A DNA stretch of 41,006 nucleotides from Bacteroidia bacterium (GCA_009929375.1 SAAO01000003.1:117128-158133); one strand, 5' to 3'. Shown: positions 7,093 through 15,888, counted from the stretch's first letter. The notes: generated by a model not told the origin, from the letters alone. Numbers and translations: made by a program.

Positions 7093-9087
7093 TTATTTTT
7101 TTCTGATCACAAGTTTATCACCCACATCGAGACGGTCAGTGGTGCGGTCATTCCACTTTTTGATGTCGCTTACCTTGCAGCCATAACGCTTTGCGATGGT
7201 CGAATAATTTTCACCGCTTTTTACTTTGTGTGTAATGGTGGTTTCTTTTTTCGCAGCAGGTTTTTTCGCAGCCACATTTCCACCTTCACCTGCATTTACT
7301 TTCAATTTCTGACCTGCCTGAAGACTACTGCCTGTCATATCGTTGAGCTCTTTCAACTCATCGACAGTCATGTTGTACATTTTTGCAATGCTATAAAGTG
7401 ACTCTCCGCGCTGCACTTTGTGTGTTTCGGCTTTTACATTGGCCACCGCAAGCTCTTCATTTACATCTTTATCCGTTGGTTTTTCAACGGGTTTTTCGGG
7501 TTTCGGCTTCTCCTGTTTTGCGTTTTTATCAACTTTCACTTCGGCTTGTTGTGCCATTGCGGTTTGTTCTGCCGGCTTTGGTTCTTCAACATGCTGTGTC
7601 ACAGGCTTTGGCTTAGGCACATAGTTCGGATCGTTTGTATGAATCACAAGCATCTGACCAATTTCCACTACATTACCCGAAAGGCCATTCAGTGATTTGA
7701 GTTCGTCGATAGTTGTGTTGTATTTTCTCGAAATTGACAAAAGCGATTCGCCGCTACGCACAATATGTACTTCTTCTTTTATTTGAAAAGGGAAATTATT
7801 TGCCGGTTCATTTTTGGCTTTCGAAGCTTTTGGTTTTTCTTTATTTTCTTTTGGCTGTTTTGTTTCGTTTTTAGCAATTTCCGGTTGCACAGTAGCACCT
7901 TGTACTGCAACCGGCTTATTTTCGGCTTTTGCAGGTTCTGCTTTAGCGGGCTCTTTGCTCGTTTTAACGACCGCCACTTCCGGTTTCTCAGCCTTAGTTT
8001 CGGTTACCACAGCTTTTGTCTCTGTTTTAACTGGTTGCTCAGCTATCTCGGGCTGCTCTTCCGACAATATCAGCGTTTGTCCCGGATAAATTTTCCCTCT
8101 GGCTGTTTTGTTGAGCTTTTGTATTTCGGCTACAGTCATACCGTATTTTTGCGAAATCGAATAGAGCGTTTCACCACGTTCAACCACATGCTTATTGGCA
8201 GACACACAAACTTCGGCCGACGCTGCTGATTGTATCTTTTCTGATTTTTGCAGCGTAGAGTCATTGGCTGTTTTACTGCTTGCCAAAACCGGCTGCACAA
8301 CCATTACTACTTCTTCATTCTTAATCAGAAGTCGCTGTTTCAGTTGCAGCATATCTTTTTTAAGACCATTCTTCTTTTTTAGCTGAGCTACCGTCATGCC
8401 ATATTTTGAAGCAATAGCAGAGAGCGTTTCTCCTTTTTTTACATAATGATATTTAGCGGGGATTACTTTTTTGACTGATTGAGAAGGAGTATTTGATACA
8501 TATTCCGCACGATTCAGATTAGCAACCGACATTATTTTGAGTACAGAATCGTTCTCCATAACGCGGCCGGCACGCACAAAGCGTTTGGTATAATAATCCT
8601 CAGCCGAATTGGTAATAATCACACCTCTGTTGACAGACGCATGAATAAAATCAAATTCTCCGTTGTCTTTTATTTCTGTCACAATACCGACATGGCCAAC
8701 TCTTCCGTTCCGGCGACGTCCTTCGTAAAACACAAGGTCGCCGGGTTTAATCTCATGTTTTTCCACTACCGGAAACTGAGTGGACTGATCGTAGGACGAA
8801 CGTTCCAGATCGACACCGAAATTTTTATATACATGTGAAGTAAAGCCCGAGCAATCGAATGAATTTGTGCCTGCTGAACCGTAGCGGTAAGGAGTATTCA
8901 GAAATAATTTTCCAAAATTAATTACAGAGTCAGCAAGATTTGTTTTTTCAGGAGAGAAAGAGTGTTTGTTTATGCGAATGGAATCTGTTTCTGAATAATC
9001 GGGTTTCGCAGGTGCTGCAAATGCAGTGGTACTGAGCGCAATGATTAGCAGAGGCAGTATATGTGTTTTGGTAAATGACATTGGCAA
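7093..9087 (-). CDS. Secreted NlpC/P60 peptidoglycan endopeptidase with five LysM repeats
   Basis: Cell-wall hydrolase that should cleave stem-peptide bonds. A signal peptide (about residues 1-24, ending TTAFA) is followed by an NlpC/P60 domain with the catalytic Cys79 in DCSGF, His132 in GHVGIV and a polar third residue His149. Five LysM glycan-binding repeats follow, starting with HYVKKGETLSAIASKYGMTV, then HVVERGETLYSIS, HIVRSGESLLSIS, HKVQRGESLYSIA and HKVKSGENYSTIA. They are separated by Lys/Pro/Glu/Ala-rich linkers that look flexible or wall-spanning. Having the catalytic domain first and LysM domains after it is the reverse of many Firmicutes P60 enzymes. MPM offers two Met starts; either is possible. 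Promoter element at 9114-9121; likely co-transcribed with the SIMPL gene. Confidence 0.93.
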   Translation of the reverse strand: MPMSFTKTHILPLLIIALSTTAFAAPAKPDYSETDSIRINKHSFSPEKTNLADSVINFGKLFLNTPYRYGSAGTNSFDCSGFTSHVYKNFGVDLERSSYDQSTQFPVVEKHEIKPGDLVFYEGRRRNGRVGHVGIVTEIKDNGEFDFIHASVNRGVIITNSAEDYYTKRFVRAGRVMENDSVLKIMSVANLNRAEYVSNTPSQSVKKVIPAKYHYVKKGETLSAIASKYGMTVAQLKKKNGLKKDMLQLKQRLLIKNEEVVMVVQPVLASSKTANDSTLQKSEKIQSAASAEVCVSANKHVVERGETLYSISQKYGMTVAEIQKLNKTARGKIYPGQTLILSEEQPEIAEQPVKTETKAVVTETKAEKPEVAVVKTSKEPAKAEPAKAENKPVAVQGATVQPEIAKNETKQPKENKEKPKASKAKNEPANNFPFQIKEEVHIVRSGESLLSISRKYNTTIDELKSLNGLSGNVVEIGQMLVIHTNDPNYVPKPKPVTQHVEEPKPAEQTAMAQQAEVKVDKNAKQEKPKPEKPVEKPTDKDVNEELAVANVKAETHKVQRGESLYSIAKMYNMTVDELKELNDMTGSSLQAGQKLKVNAGEGGNVAAKKPAAKKETTITHKVKSGENYSTIAKRYGCKVSDIKKWNDRTTDRLDVGDKLVIRKK

Positions 9088-9113
9088 AAAAATATCTGAG
9101 AATTAAGCTATTG

Positions 9114-9121
9114 CAAAGATA
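9114..9121 (-). promoter_or_regulatory. -7 promoter element for the NlpC/P60 gene
   Basis: TATCTTTG on the minus strand, an exact TAnnTTTG match, 26 bp before the start codon. No convincing -33 box. Confidence 0.55.
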
Positions 9122-9180
9122 TAATTTGCAGTGAAATATACAGCCTTATTTTTTTCTTTTTAAGAAAAAAGATTTTCTTT

Positions 9181-10077
9181 TCAAAAAACGGTTTTAAGAG
9201 TGACACTATCGGAGTTTACAGTAATTGTGGTTTCGGCACCCAGCACTAAAGGCCGGTTATCGTCGACATGCCCGGCAGGAAAGTTAAATATTACAGGAAT
9301 ATTAATTCCATTGAGTGCTCCTGAAACAATTTCTTCTATACTTTTGCGCATAAGCGGATCCTCATCGCAATCGCTGAACTGACCTACCACAAGTCCCGAA
9401 ATTTTATTGAAAACACCACCAAGTCTGAGATTTTGCATCATACGGTCGATATGATAAGGTTTTTCGGCAATGTCCTCGAGAAAAAGAATATTCCCTTCGT
9501 AAGGCAAGTCGAAAGGCGTACCTCTCAAACCATAAATAACCGACAAATTGCCACCTATCAGCTTCCCTGTAGCTTTTCCCGAACGGTTTTGAGGATGTGC
9601 GGAAATTGTATAATCAGCGAAATGACCAAAAAGCAAATCGCGGAGTCGCGCCACAGCTTCAGTTTCAGAACCTAATTCAGTCAAATGTTTTGCCATAATG
9701 GCGTGTACCGAAGGAAATCCCAGATTAGTAACAGCATTGTGCAACACTGTGATATCGCTGAACCCAATCAACCATTTCGGATGCCGGCAAAAAGCAGAAA
9801 AGTCAAGTCTGTCCACAATTTGCGCCAATCCATAACCTCCACGACTGCAAAGAATTGCTTTAGTCTTCTGATCGTCGAGCGCTTGTTGTAAATCGGCAAT
9901 ACGCTGTTCCTCAGTTCCGGCAAATCGCCCGTAGCTTTCACGGCAATACGCTCCTTCCCTAACCTGCAAGCCCCATGAAGAAAGCACTTTTGCAGCACCG
10001 TCGATAAAAGCCGGATCAATTACCCCCGAAGGCGAAACAATACGCACAAGGTCGTTTAGTTGGAGAGGATTTTGCAT
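9181..10077 (-). CDS. LD-carboxypeptidase (peptidase family S66, LdcA/MccF fold)
   Basis: 298 aa. S66 enzymes remove the terminal D-Ala from murein tetrapeptides during cell-wall recycling in the cytoplasm; MccF relatives cleave microcin adducts. The nucleophile is Ser107 in GFSD, the catalytic Glu is probably Glu201 in FLED, and the His is His270 in AGHVDD. The N-terminal IVSPSG and the SRGGYG loop (about 78-83) are also family hallmarks. No signal peptide is present, as expected for a recycling enzyme. It lies upstream of the NlpC/P60 gene on the same strand, fitting a wall-turnover theme. No clean promoter is visible in front of it; a 14-nt repeat tract is there instead. Confidence 0.92.
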   Translation of the reverse strand: MQNPLQLNDLVRIVSPSGVIDPAFIDGAAKVLSSWGLQVREGAYCRESYGRFAGTEEQRIADLQQALDDQKTKAILCSRGGYGLAQIVDRLDFSAFCRHPKWLIGFSDITVLHNAVTNLGFPSVHAIMAKHLTELGSETEAVARLRDLLFGHFADYTISAHPQNRSGKATGKLIGGNLSVIYGLRGTPFDLPYEGNILFLEDIAEKPYHIDRMMQNLRLGGVFNKISGLVVGQFSDCDEDPLMRKSIEEIVSGALNGINIPVIFNFPAGHVDDNRPLVLGAETTITVNSDSVTLKTVF

Positions 10078-10094
10078 GAAGGAAATTAGTTTTG

Positions 10095-10140
10095 AGTTAG
10101 GAGTTCGTAGTTATGAGTTGGTAGTTATGAGTTGGTAGTA
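10095..10140. repeat. Short tandem repeat tract, 14-nt unit
   Basis: Two exact copies of GTAGTTATGAGTTG (10107-10120 and 10121-10134) with degenerate copies on each side (GAGTTAGGAGTTC before, GTAGTAAATAGTTA after). It lies just upstream of the LD-carboxypeptidase start and resembles low-complexity intergenic repeats common in Bacteroidetes. Confidence 0.75.
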
Positions 10141-10190
10141 AATAGTTATTTAAAACCAGATTGCGATAAATAGTTGATATTTAAACTGAA

Positions 10191-10229
10191 GGCTGCATCA
10201 AAAGTAATTTGGACACTTTTGACACAGCC
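10191..10229 (-). terminator. Long hairpin after the ABC permease gene
   Basis: Arms 10191-10205 and 10215-10229 (GGCTGCATCAAAAGT and ACTTTTGACACAGCC) pair at 13 of 15 positions around a 9-nt loop. It lies 15 bp past the ABC permease stop. The following U-tract is weak, so termination is plausible rather than certain. Confidence 0.5.
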
Positions 10230-10244
10230 ACAGTTTTAGTCGCT

Positions 10245-11567
10245 TTAGTATTTAAGCCATTTCCACATTTCGCCCCAGGTGATTTTTTTACCATACATTA
10301 AAATTCCTGTACGATAAATTTTACCTGCAACCCATGTTGTTCCGATAAACGAAAGCACCAGAATAGCGATTGAAAGCGCAATTTCCCAGGCCGGAACATC
10401 AAATGGCAATCGCACCATCATCACAATAGGCGAAGTAAACGGAATCATCGAACACCAAAACGCCAAAGGCCCTTCAGGGTTTTCCGCTGCAAAAATACCC
10501 GCATAAATTGCAAAAATAATTGGTATCATTACCGGCAGCGAGAACTGGTTTGTATCGGTTTCGTTGTCAACAGCAGAGCCAATAGCTGCAAAAAGTGACG
10601 CATAAAGCAAATATCCACCAAGGAAATAAATCACAAAAAGAATAATCAGCTGAGTAAAATTAAGCCCGGCAACCGACGACATAAAATCAGCAATTTCGCC
10701 GTTTACTCCTGCAGGCACATTCACCTGTCCCATTTGTTGCATTTCCTGCATTTTTTGCAACGAAGCCGGATCAATATCGCCACCTACAAATGAACCTACA
10801 CCAGCTCCAATGGCCACAGTAAGCAGCACCCACAACAAAACCTGCGTGAGTCCAACCAATGCAATACCAATGATTTTACCCATCATGAGTTCGAATGGTT
10901 TTACCGACGAAATCATTACTTCCACAATACGGTTGGTTTTTTCCTGCACCACGCCACTCATTACCTGAGCACCATAAATCACAATAAACATGTAAATAAT
11001 AAACGCAGTGATCATACCAATCAGAATGGCAAGCTCTGCCGACGCCTCTTTATCCTTGCCATCTTCGCTCCATTTTATGGTTTTCATATCGATGTCGGTC
11101 TTCGATTTTTCAACCATCTCCTTCAGATTCGGAATATTGTAAGCTGCCAGTTTTTGTTCCTCAATATATTTGCTCAGCAAACCGGACACATAGGTTTTCA
11201 GCTCCAGATTTACCTGTTTTTCGGAATAAAGCGTTGCTGCCGATGCGTTTTTAATCAGGTCTTCGGAAATATAAAGCACTGCTGCAAAATCCGATTCCTG
11301 TTCTTCCTGTTGCTTCAGCTCATCAACCGTAGCATCGCTAAACTGGAAAGTGTAAGATTCGTTGCTTTTAAGCACGTCTTTGTACAGTCCGGTTTTGTCG
11401 ACCACTACAATAGTTTTTATTTTATCGTCTTTGATAGTCCCTAAATAGACAATCAGCGAAATCATTCCCACCATAAGAATAGGAGTGAGAAATGTAAGCA
11501 GGATAAAGGATTTTTTCATTACCCTTGTGGTATATTCCCGCTGTATTATTAAATTTATTTTGCTCAT
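10245..11567 (-). CDS. ABC-2 type exporter permease (NatB-like)
   Basis: 440 aa membrane subunit of an ABC exporter. A first transmembrane helix (about 18-42) is followed by a large extracytoplasmic domain (about 45-175, charged, rich in Lys/Glu) and then five or six membrane helices from about residue 185 to the end. QEKTNRIVEVMISSVKPFELMMGKI, with its short amphipathic helix between spans, is typical of NatB/ABC2_membrane_3 permeases. The ATPase partner is encoded immediately upstream. NatAB of Bacillus exports sodium, but the substrate cannot be deduced here. The 130-bp gap to the ATPase gene contains degenerate GATTTGAAAATTTGAAAAT repeats and no clear promoter, so I assume one transcript. 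Confidence 0.88.
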   Translation of the reverse strand: MSKINLIIQREYTTRVMKKSFILLTFLTPILMVGMISLIVYLGTIKDDKIKTIVVVDKTGLYKDVLKSNESYTFQFSDATVDELKQQEEQESDFAAVLYISEDLIKNASAATLYSEKQVNLELKTYVSGLLSKYIEEQKLAAYNIPNLKEMVEKSKTDIDMKTIKWSEDGKDKEASAELAILIGMITAFIIYMFIVIYGAQVMSGVVQEKTNRIVEVMISSVKPFELMMGKIIGIALVGLTQVLLWVLLTVAIGAGVGSFVGGDIDPASLQKMQEMQQMGQVNVPAGVNGEIADFMSSVAGLNFTQLIILFVIYFLGGYLLYASLFAAIGSAVDNETDTNQFSLPVMIPIIFAIYAGIFAAENPEGPLAFWCSMIPFTSPIVMMVRLPFDVPAWEIALSIAILVLSFIGTTWVAGKIYRTGILMYGKKITWGEMWKWLKY

Positions 11568-11697
11568 TCTTGATTTAAAATTTGAAGATTCGATGATTTG
11601 AAAATTTGAAAATCCTAAAGGCTGAATTCTGTGCCAATGGTTTTGATGAACCGGTTAACTGATTATCCAATACTCCGATTCACTGATTCCCCACAGG

Positions 11698-12606
11698 CTA
11701 CTCACCCACAGGACTACCGCTCACAGTTTCAATGAAAATATCGTTCATGCTGGGCAGAATTTCCTGGAAACTTAATATCTCAGCCTGTTTTATCAGTTTT
11801 GTCAACAGTTCGTTATTAGTGTCAGAATGCGACTTTTTGATTTTACTTTCAAAAAGGTTGTTTTTCTGAAGCTGCTGAATAATTTCAAAATCGTTCGCTT
11901 TCAGCTCATTCACCGACTGCACACTAAAAGTATCGGTTTTATGTGAAGCTCTGATTTCGGCCACATTACCCTGAAGTACAACACGGGACTTGTTAACCAG
12001 CGAAATATTTTCGCAAAGGTCTTCCACTGTCACCATATTGTGTGTGGAGAAAATAATAGTGGCTCCCTTGTCCCTGAGTTCAAGGATTTCGCGTTTCAGC
12101 AGGTCGGCATTTACCGGGTCGAAACCGCTGAAAGGCTCATCGAAAATAAGCAATTTCGGTTCGTGAAGAATGGTTGTGATAAACTGTACTTTTTGAGCCA
12201 TCCCTTTCGAGAGTTCTTCCACTTTTTTATCCCACCAGCCCTGAATTTCGAATTTTTCGAACCAGTATTTAAGAGCTTTAAGAGCGTCTTTTTTCGTCAT
12301 ACCCTTAAGCTGAGCCAAATAGACTGCCTGTTCGCCGATCTTCATTTTTTTGTAAAGTCCGCGTTCTTCAGGCAGATAACCTATGTGATATACATCTTCG
12401 GCTGTCAGTCTTTTTCCGTTGAGTCTTACCTCACCACTATCGGGAGCGGTAATGCAATTAATAATTCTGATCAGCGTTGTTTTTCCGGCTCCATTCGGGC
12501 CGAGTAGTCCGTATACAGTGTTTTCAGGCACTTCGAGGCTTACTCCATCGAGTGCTCTGTGACCAGCATACTGCTTAACTACATTTTCTACTTCTAAAAA
12601 AGCCAT
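11698..12606 (-). CDS. ABC transporter ATP-binding protein (NatA-like)
   Basis: 302 aa ATPase subunit pairing with the downstream ABC-2 permease. Walker A GPNGAGKT (about 36-43), Q-loop region YLPEERGLY (about 78-86), signature LSKGMAQ (132-138), Walker B LLIFDEP (152-158) and the switch His in FSTHNM are all intact. EERGLYKKMK after the Q-loop and the ~80-residue C-terminal extension (from about 220) are features of the NatA/YhaQ type exporters. It starts 22 bp after the radC stop on the same strand, so radC, this gene and the permease probably form one transcription unit. Substrate unknown. Confidence 0.92.
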   Translation of the reverse strand: MAFLEVENVVKQYAGHRALDGVSLEVPENTVYGLLGPNGAGKTTLIRIINCITAPDSGEVRLNGKRLTAEDVYHIGYLPEERGLYKKMKIGEQAVYLAQLKGMTKKDALKALKYWFEKFEIQGWWDKKVEELSKGMAQKVQFITTILHEPKLLIFDEPFSGFDPVNADLLKREILELRDKGATIIFSTHNMVTVEDLCENISLVNKSRVVLQGNVAEIRASHKTDTFSVQSVNELKANDFEIIQQLQKNNLFESKIKKSHSDTNNELLTKLIKQAEILSFQEILPSMNDIFIETVSGSPVGE

Positions 12607-12628
12607 ATATTAATGTGATGATGAGTTA

Positions 12629-13336
12629 TCAAATCTTTCCTTCATCCGCGAAACTATAATATTGTCCGCGTGCAATGATAATATGATCGAGCATATTTAT
12701 TCCCACAGCGTTGCAGCCATCCTTTATCCTGCGCGTTATGTTGTTATCCTCTCCACTCGGGTGATTTTGTCCCGACGGGTGATTATGAGCCACAGCTATT
12801 GAAACAGCCATTTTGTCGAGTGCTATTTTGAGCAACATGGGCAAATCGACAACTGTTTGACGCATGCCACCCTGTGTGAGCCGACGAACTTCGATCACTT
12901 TATGCGCTCCATCGAGCAAAGCTACCCAAAATTCTTCATGCAAAAGGTCAATCAGAATTGGCTCGAACAAATTAAACAAATCAATGCTCGAACTGATTTT
13001 CTTTCGTTCGAGGACATCGCTTGTTTTACGTCGTTTACCAAGTTCCAGCGCAGCCATAATGGTGATAGCCTTTGCCTCGCCAATACCCTTGAACCGTTTG
13101 CAAAGATCACTGATACTGAGCCGTGCAAGTTCATTGATATTGTCGCCACACTCGCGCATAATGCGTCGTGAAAGCTCCACAGCCGACTCTTCGGTGTTTC
13201 CTGAACCAATCAGAATGGCCAACAACTCAGCATCCGAAAGGCTTGCTGCTCCTTTTCGGGCCATTTTCTCGCGCGGACGGTCATTCTCAGACCATTCACG
13301 TATAGTCAGGCGCTTATTGCTTTCATCGGTTAACAT
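12629..13336 (-). CDS. radC: RadC family protein (JAB1/MPN metal-binding domain)
   Basis: An N-terminal helix-hairpin-helix-like region (LSDAELLAILIGSGN, FKGIGEAKAITI) precedes a RadC JAMM domain with the metal motif HNHPSG followed by PSGED. The HNHPSGQNHPSGED stretch repeats HPSG but keeps the H-x-H-x10-D spacing. Despite the name, a role in repair is unproven for the family. An in-frame ATG at 13351 would add MYFWQ, but those codons contain a perfect -7 promoter element, so I start at ATG 13336 (MLTDESNKRLTIREW), which also matches where the family's conserved IKEW begins. First gene of a probable unit with the ABC exporter. Confidence 0.92.
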   Translation of the reverse strand: MLTDESNKRLTIREWSENDRPREKMARKGAASLSDAELLAILIGSGNTEESAVELSRRIMRECGDNINELARLSISDLCKRFKGIGEAKAITIMAALELGKRRKTSDVLERKKISSSIDLFNLFEPILIDLLHEEFWVALLDGAHKVIEVRRLTQGGMRQTVVDLPMLLKIALDKMAVSIAVAHNHPSGQNHPSGEDNNITRRIKDGCNAVGINMLDHIIIARGQYYSFADEGKI

Positions 13337-13340
13337 TTGC

Positions 13341-13348
13341 CAAAAGTA
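13341..13348 (-). promoter_or_regulatory. -7 element for radC, overlapping the longer reading frame
   Basis: TACTTTTG on the minus strand fits TAnnTTTG exactly. It ends only 4 nt before the ATG at 13336, so the transcript could start at or next to the start codon (leaderless). Confidence 0.5.
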
Positions 13349-13680
13349 CAAAATTATTTTAAGATATTATAGTTTGAGTCTCCGATTTGTATCAAAAATA
13401 CACATTTTTACCCGATATGAGCTACAAACAGATTTTGTCAGATATTTTTGGTATATTTATTCGGTTTTTAAAAATGCATTTGTATTACTATAAATATTTT
13501 GGCCTCTAAAATTATAAAAACTCATTTTTGTAATGAAATGACTAAAAATTTCCGTATTTTTGCCAACGCAAATCCGTAAGGGTAAAACTAACAAAACAAA
13601 CATAAAAATTTTGCATAAAACCGGCTGCCAATAGAGTTTTGGCGGGTAATATGCGATATTAAAAAACAAATTATTTTTGT
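13349..13680. other. AT-rich divergent intergenic region between radC and serC
   Basis: About 330 bp with no ORF of note. It is very AT-rich and holds many TTTTTG strings. The best serC promoter is at 13555-13562; a second TATTTTTG at 13672-13679 abuts the serC ATG and is too close to be its -7 box. A weak GCCAA/TTGGC hairpin lies in the predicted serC leader. Nothing else is recognised. Confidence 0.6.
13555..13562 (+). promoter_or_regulatory. -7 promoter element for serC
   Basis: TATTTTTG fits TAnnTTTG. A TTTTTG string lies 24 bp upstream, slightly too far for an ideal -33 box. The leader would be about 114 nt. Confidence 0.45.
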
Positions 13681-14748
13681 ATGAAGAAGCATAATTTTAG
13701 TGCGGGCCCCTCAATTTTGCCACGCGAAGTAATCGAGAAAACAGCTCAGGCAGTGTTAGATTTCAATGGTTCTGGTCTTTCGATCCTCGAAATCAGCCAC
13801 CGATCGAAAGGATTCGAAGCTGTGATTGCAGAGGCAAGAGATCTTTTCAAAGAATTGTTGAATATCCCCGAAGGTTATTCGGTTTTATTTTTGGGCGGTG
13901 GCGCAAGTATGCAGTTTTGTATGGTACCTTACAACTTTCTGGAAAAGAAAGCTGCTTATCTTAATACCGGTGTTTGGGCAAACAAAGCCATGAAAGAAGC
14001 CAAAGGTTTTGGCGAAGTTGTGGAAGTTGCCTCTTCGAAAGAAGCTGTTTACAACTACATTCCAAAAGGATACACAATTCCGGCTGATGCCGATTATTTC
14101 CATATCACAACCAACAACACCATTTACGGAACAGAAATTCTGACCGACATGGATTCTCCGGTACCTATGATTGCCGACATGTCATCTGACATTTTTTCGC
14201 GTCCAATGGACGTTTCAAAATATGCCATGATTTATGGTGGTGCTCAGAAAAATCTGGCTCCTGCAGGTGTTACTTTCGTTATTGTAAAAGATGAATTGCT
14301 GGGCAAAGTTTCCCGCTACATTCCCACAATGCTCAATTATCAGACACATATTGCCGAAGGTTCAATGTTCAACACTCCTCCTGTATTGCCTATTTACAGC
14401 GCACTCGAAACGCTTCGCTGGCTGAAAGCAAATGGCGGACTTGTGGAAATGGAAAAACGCAACATAGCAAAAGCAGAACTTCTTTACAACGCTATCGACA
14501 ACAGCAAAATGTTCGTGGGAACAGCAAACAAAGAAGACCGTTCACGCATGAATGTTTGCTTTGTAATGAAACCCGAATACAAAGAACTGGAAGCTGCATT
14601 CCTGAAATTTGCGACCGAAGCCGGAATGGATGGAATCAAAGGTCACCGCTCAGTAGGTGGTTTCCGCGCCTCAATCTACAACGCAATGCCAATTGAGAGC
14701 GTACAGGCACTGATTGATTGCATGCATGAATTTGAAAAACAAAATTAA
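13681..14748 (+). CDS. serC: Phosphoserine aminotransferase SerC
   Basis: 355 aa PLP enzyme converting 3-phosphohydroxypyruvate plus glutamate to phosphoserine, the second step of serine synthesis; it can also act in pyridoxine synthesis. The N-terminus [13 protein letters not shown] is the SerC signature, GGGASMQF (about 72-79) binds the cofactor phosphate, Lys190 in [11 protein letters not shown] is the Schiff-base lysine, and [15 protein letters not shown] near the end is the conserved substrate-binding segment. Length is standard. serA follows 69 bp downstream, so the two consecutive steps are encoded together. A strong hairpin lies between them. Confidence 0.97.
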   Translation: MKKHNFSAGPSILPREVIEKTAQAVLDFNGSGLSILEISHRSKGFEAVIAEARDLFKELLNIPEGYSVLFLGGGASMQFCMVPYNFLEKKAAYLNTGVWANKAMKEAKGFGEVVEVASSKEAVYNYIPKGYTIPADADYFHITTNNTIYGTEILTDMDSPVPMIADMSSDIFSRPMDVSKYAMIYGGAQKNLAPAGVTFVIVKDELLGKVSRYIPTMLNYQTHIAEGSMFNTPPVLPIYSALETLRWLKANGGLVEMEKRNIAKAELLYNAIDNSKMFVGTANKEDRSRMNVCFVMKPEYKELEAAFLKFATEAGMDGIKGHRSVGGFRASIYNAMPIESVQALIDCMHEFEKQN

Positions 14749-14756
14749 TACTGATA

Positions 14757-14793
14757 AAGGTCTAAAGTCAAAAGCATTGAGACTTTAGACCTT
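14757..14793 (+). repeat. 13-bp perfect hairpin between serC and serA
   Basis: AAGGTCTAAAGTC (14757-14769) and GACTTTAGACCTT (14781-14793) are perfect inverted copies around an 11-nt loop. A third related word, GTCTTTAGAC, follows at once. There is no U-tract, so it could be an mRNA-stability or partial-attenuation element, or a copy of the GTCTAAAGTC-type repeats common in this phylum. Confidence 0.7.
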
Positions 14794-14817
14794 CGTCTTT
14801 AGACTATATATTTAAAC

Positions 14818-15741
14818 ATGAAAGTACTTATAGCTACCGATAAACCGTTCGCCAAAGTGGCTGTGGACGGAATCAGAAAAGAAGTAGAAGAAGCAGGCTT
14901 CGAACTGGCGCTGCTCGAAAAATATACCGAAAAACAACAACTGCTCGATGCAGTGTCTGATGCCGATGCCATTATCATTCGCAGCGACATTGTGGATACC
15001 GAAGTGATTGCTGCCGCAAAACAACTCAAAGTTGTGGTTCGCGCAGGTGCCGGTTACGACAACGTAGATCTCGAAGCTGCTACTACTGCCGGTGTTTGCG
15101 TAATGAACACACCCGGACAAAATGCAAATGCTGTAGCTGAACTTGTTTTCGGACTGTTGATTTATATGATTCGCAATAACTTCAACGGTACTTCAGGAAC
15201 AGAACTCAAAGGCAAAAAACTTGGTATCCACGCTTATGGAAACGTGGGACGCAATGTAGCACGTATTGCCAAGGGTTTTGGAATGGATGTACTTGCTTAT
15301 GATATGTTCTGTCGCGATGAAGACATTCTTGCCGAAGGTGTGAATCCAACCTGCTCTGTAAAAATGCTTTATCAGAGCTGCGACGTTATTTCAGTGCATA
15401 TTCCGGCTACCAAAGAAACCAAACAATCCATCAACAATGAATTGTTGAGTTTACTGCCTAAAGGTGCCGTAATGATTAACACTGCGCGTAAAGAAGTAAT
15501 TAATGAAGCTGAAATGGTGGCCTTCATGGAAGCACGTCCCGACTTCAAATATGCTACAGACATTACGCCCGACAATCATGCTGAAATGACTGAGAAATTT
15601 GGCGCACGCTATTTCAGTACTGCAAAAAAAATGGGTGCACAAACTGCCGAAGCCAATATCAATGCAGGTATTGCCGCAGCCAAACAAATTGTGGCTTTCA
15701 TAAAAGAAGGAAACGATACATTCAGAGTAAACAAAAAATAA
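14818..15741 (+). CDS. serA: D-3-phosphoglycerate dehydrogenase, short Bacteroidetes form
   Basis: 307 aa NAD-dependent 2-hydroxyacid dehydrogenase family member. Next to serC it should make 3-phosphohydroxypyruvate from 3-phosphoglycerate. The nucleotide-binding loop is LGIHAYGNVGRNVARI (about 135-150) and the catalytic Arg is Arg224 in NTARKEV. There is no ACT or ASB regulatory domain, so the classical serine feedback site is absent. Odd feature: where most enzymes read P-H-[IL]-G-[AG]-S-T with the catalytic His, this protein reads KKMGAQT (271-276), placing Lys at the His position, and the usual D-V-x-x-x-E-P is replaced by DITPDNHAE. I believe this is a conserved variant in the phylum, but the general acid is not obvious. 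Confidence 0.9.
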   Translation: MKVLIATDKPFAKVAVDGIRKEVEEAGFELALLEKYTEKQQLLDAVSDADAIIIRSDIVDTEVIAAAKQLKVVVRAGAGYDNVDLEAATTAGVCVMNTPGQNANAVAELVFGLLIYMIRNNFNGTSGTELKGKKLGIHAYGNVGRNVARIAKGFGMDVLAYDMFCRDEDILAEGVNPTCSVKMLYQSCDVISVHIPATKETKQSINNELLSLLPKGAVMINTARKEVINEAEMVAFMEARPDFKYATDITPDNHAEMTEKFGARYFSTAKKMGAQTAEANINAGIAAAKQIVAFIKEGNDTFRVNKK

Positions 15742-15766
15742 ATTCTGTATTACACAGAATAATATC

Positions 15767-15803
15767 AAAAGGAATTTGCTGAAAAATGCAGATTCCTTTT
15801 TTG
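15767..15803 (+). terminator. Rho-independent terminator after serA
   Basis: AAAAGGAATTTGC and GCAGATTCCTTTT pair with one mismatch around an 8-nt loop and run into a T-tract. A smaller ATTCTGT/ACAGAAT hairpin (15742-15760) precedes it right after the serA stop. Confidence 0.8.
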
Positions 15804-15888
15804 TTTTACATAATCATGAAAAGATAAATCCGGATTAGCTGTACATTAATTGTTTCGTACAGAACCGGGGAATTTGTTATTTTTTTTA

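Noticed and set aside
7383-8386. Several plus-strand frames of 60-154 residues opposite the LysM gene
   Set aside because: They are antisense shadows of the repetitive Lys/Pro/Ala-rich coding sequence, with biased composition and no start signals.
13672-13679. TATTTTTG directly before the serC ATG as promoter
   Set aside because: Transcription would begin inside the coding sequence; the element at 13555-13562 is a better candidate.
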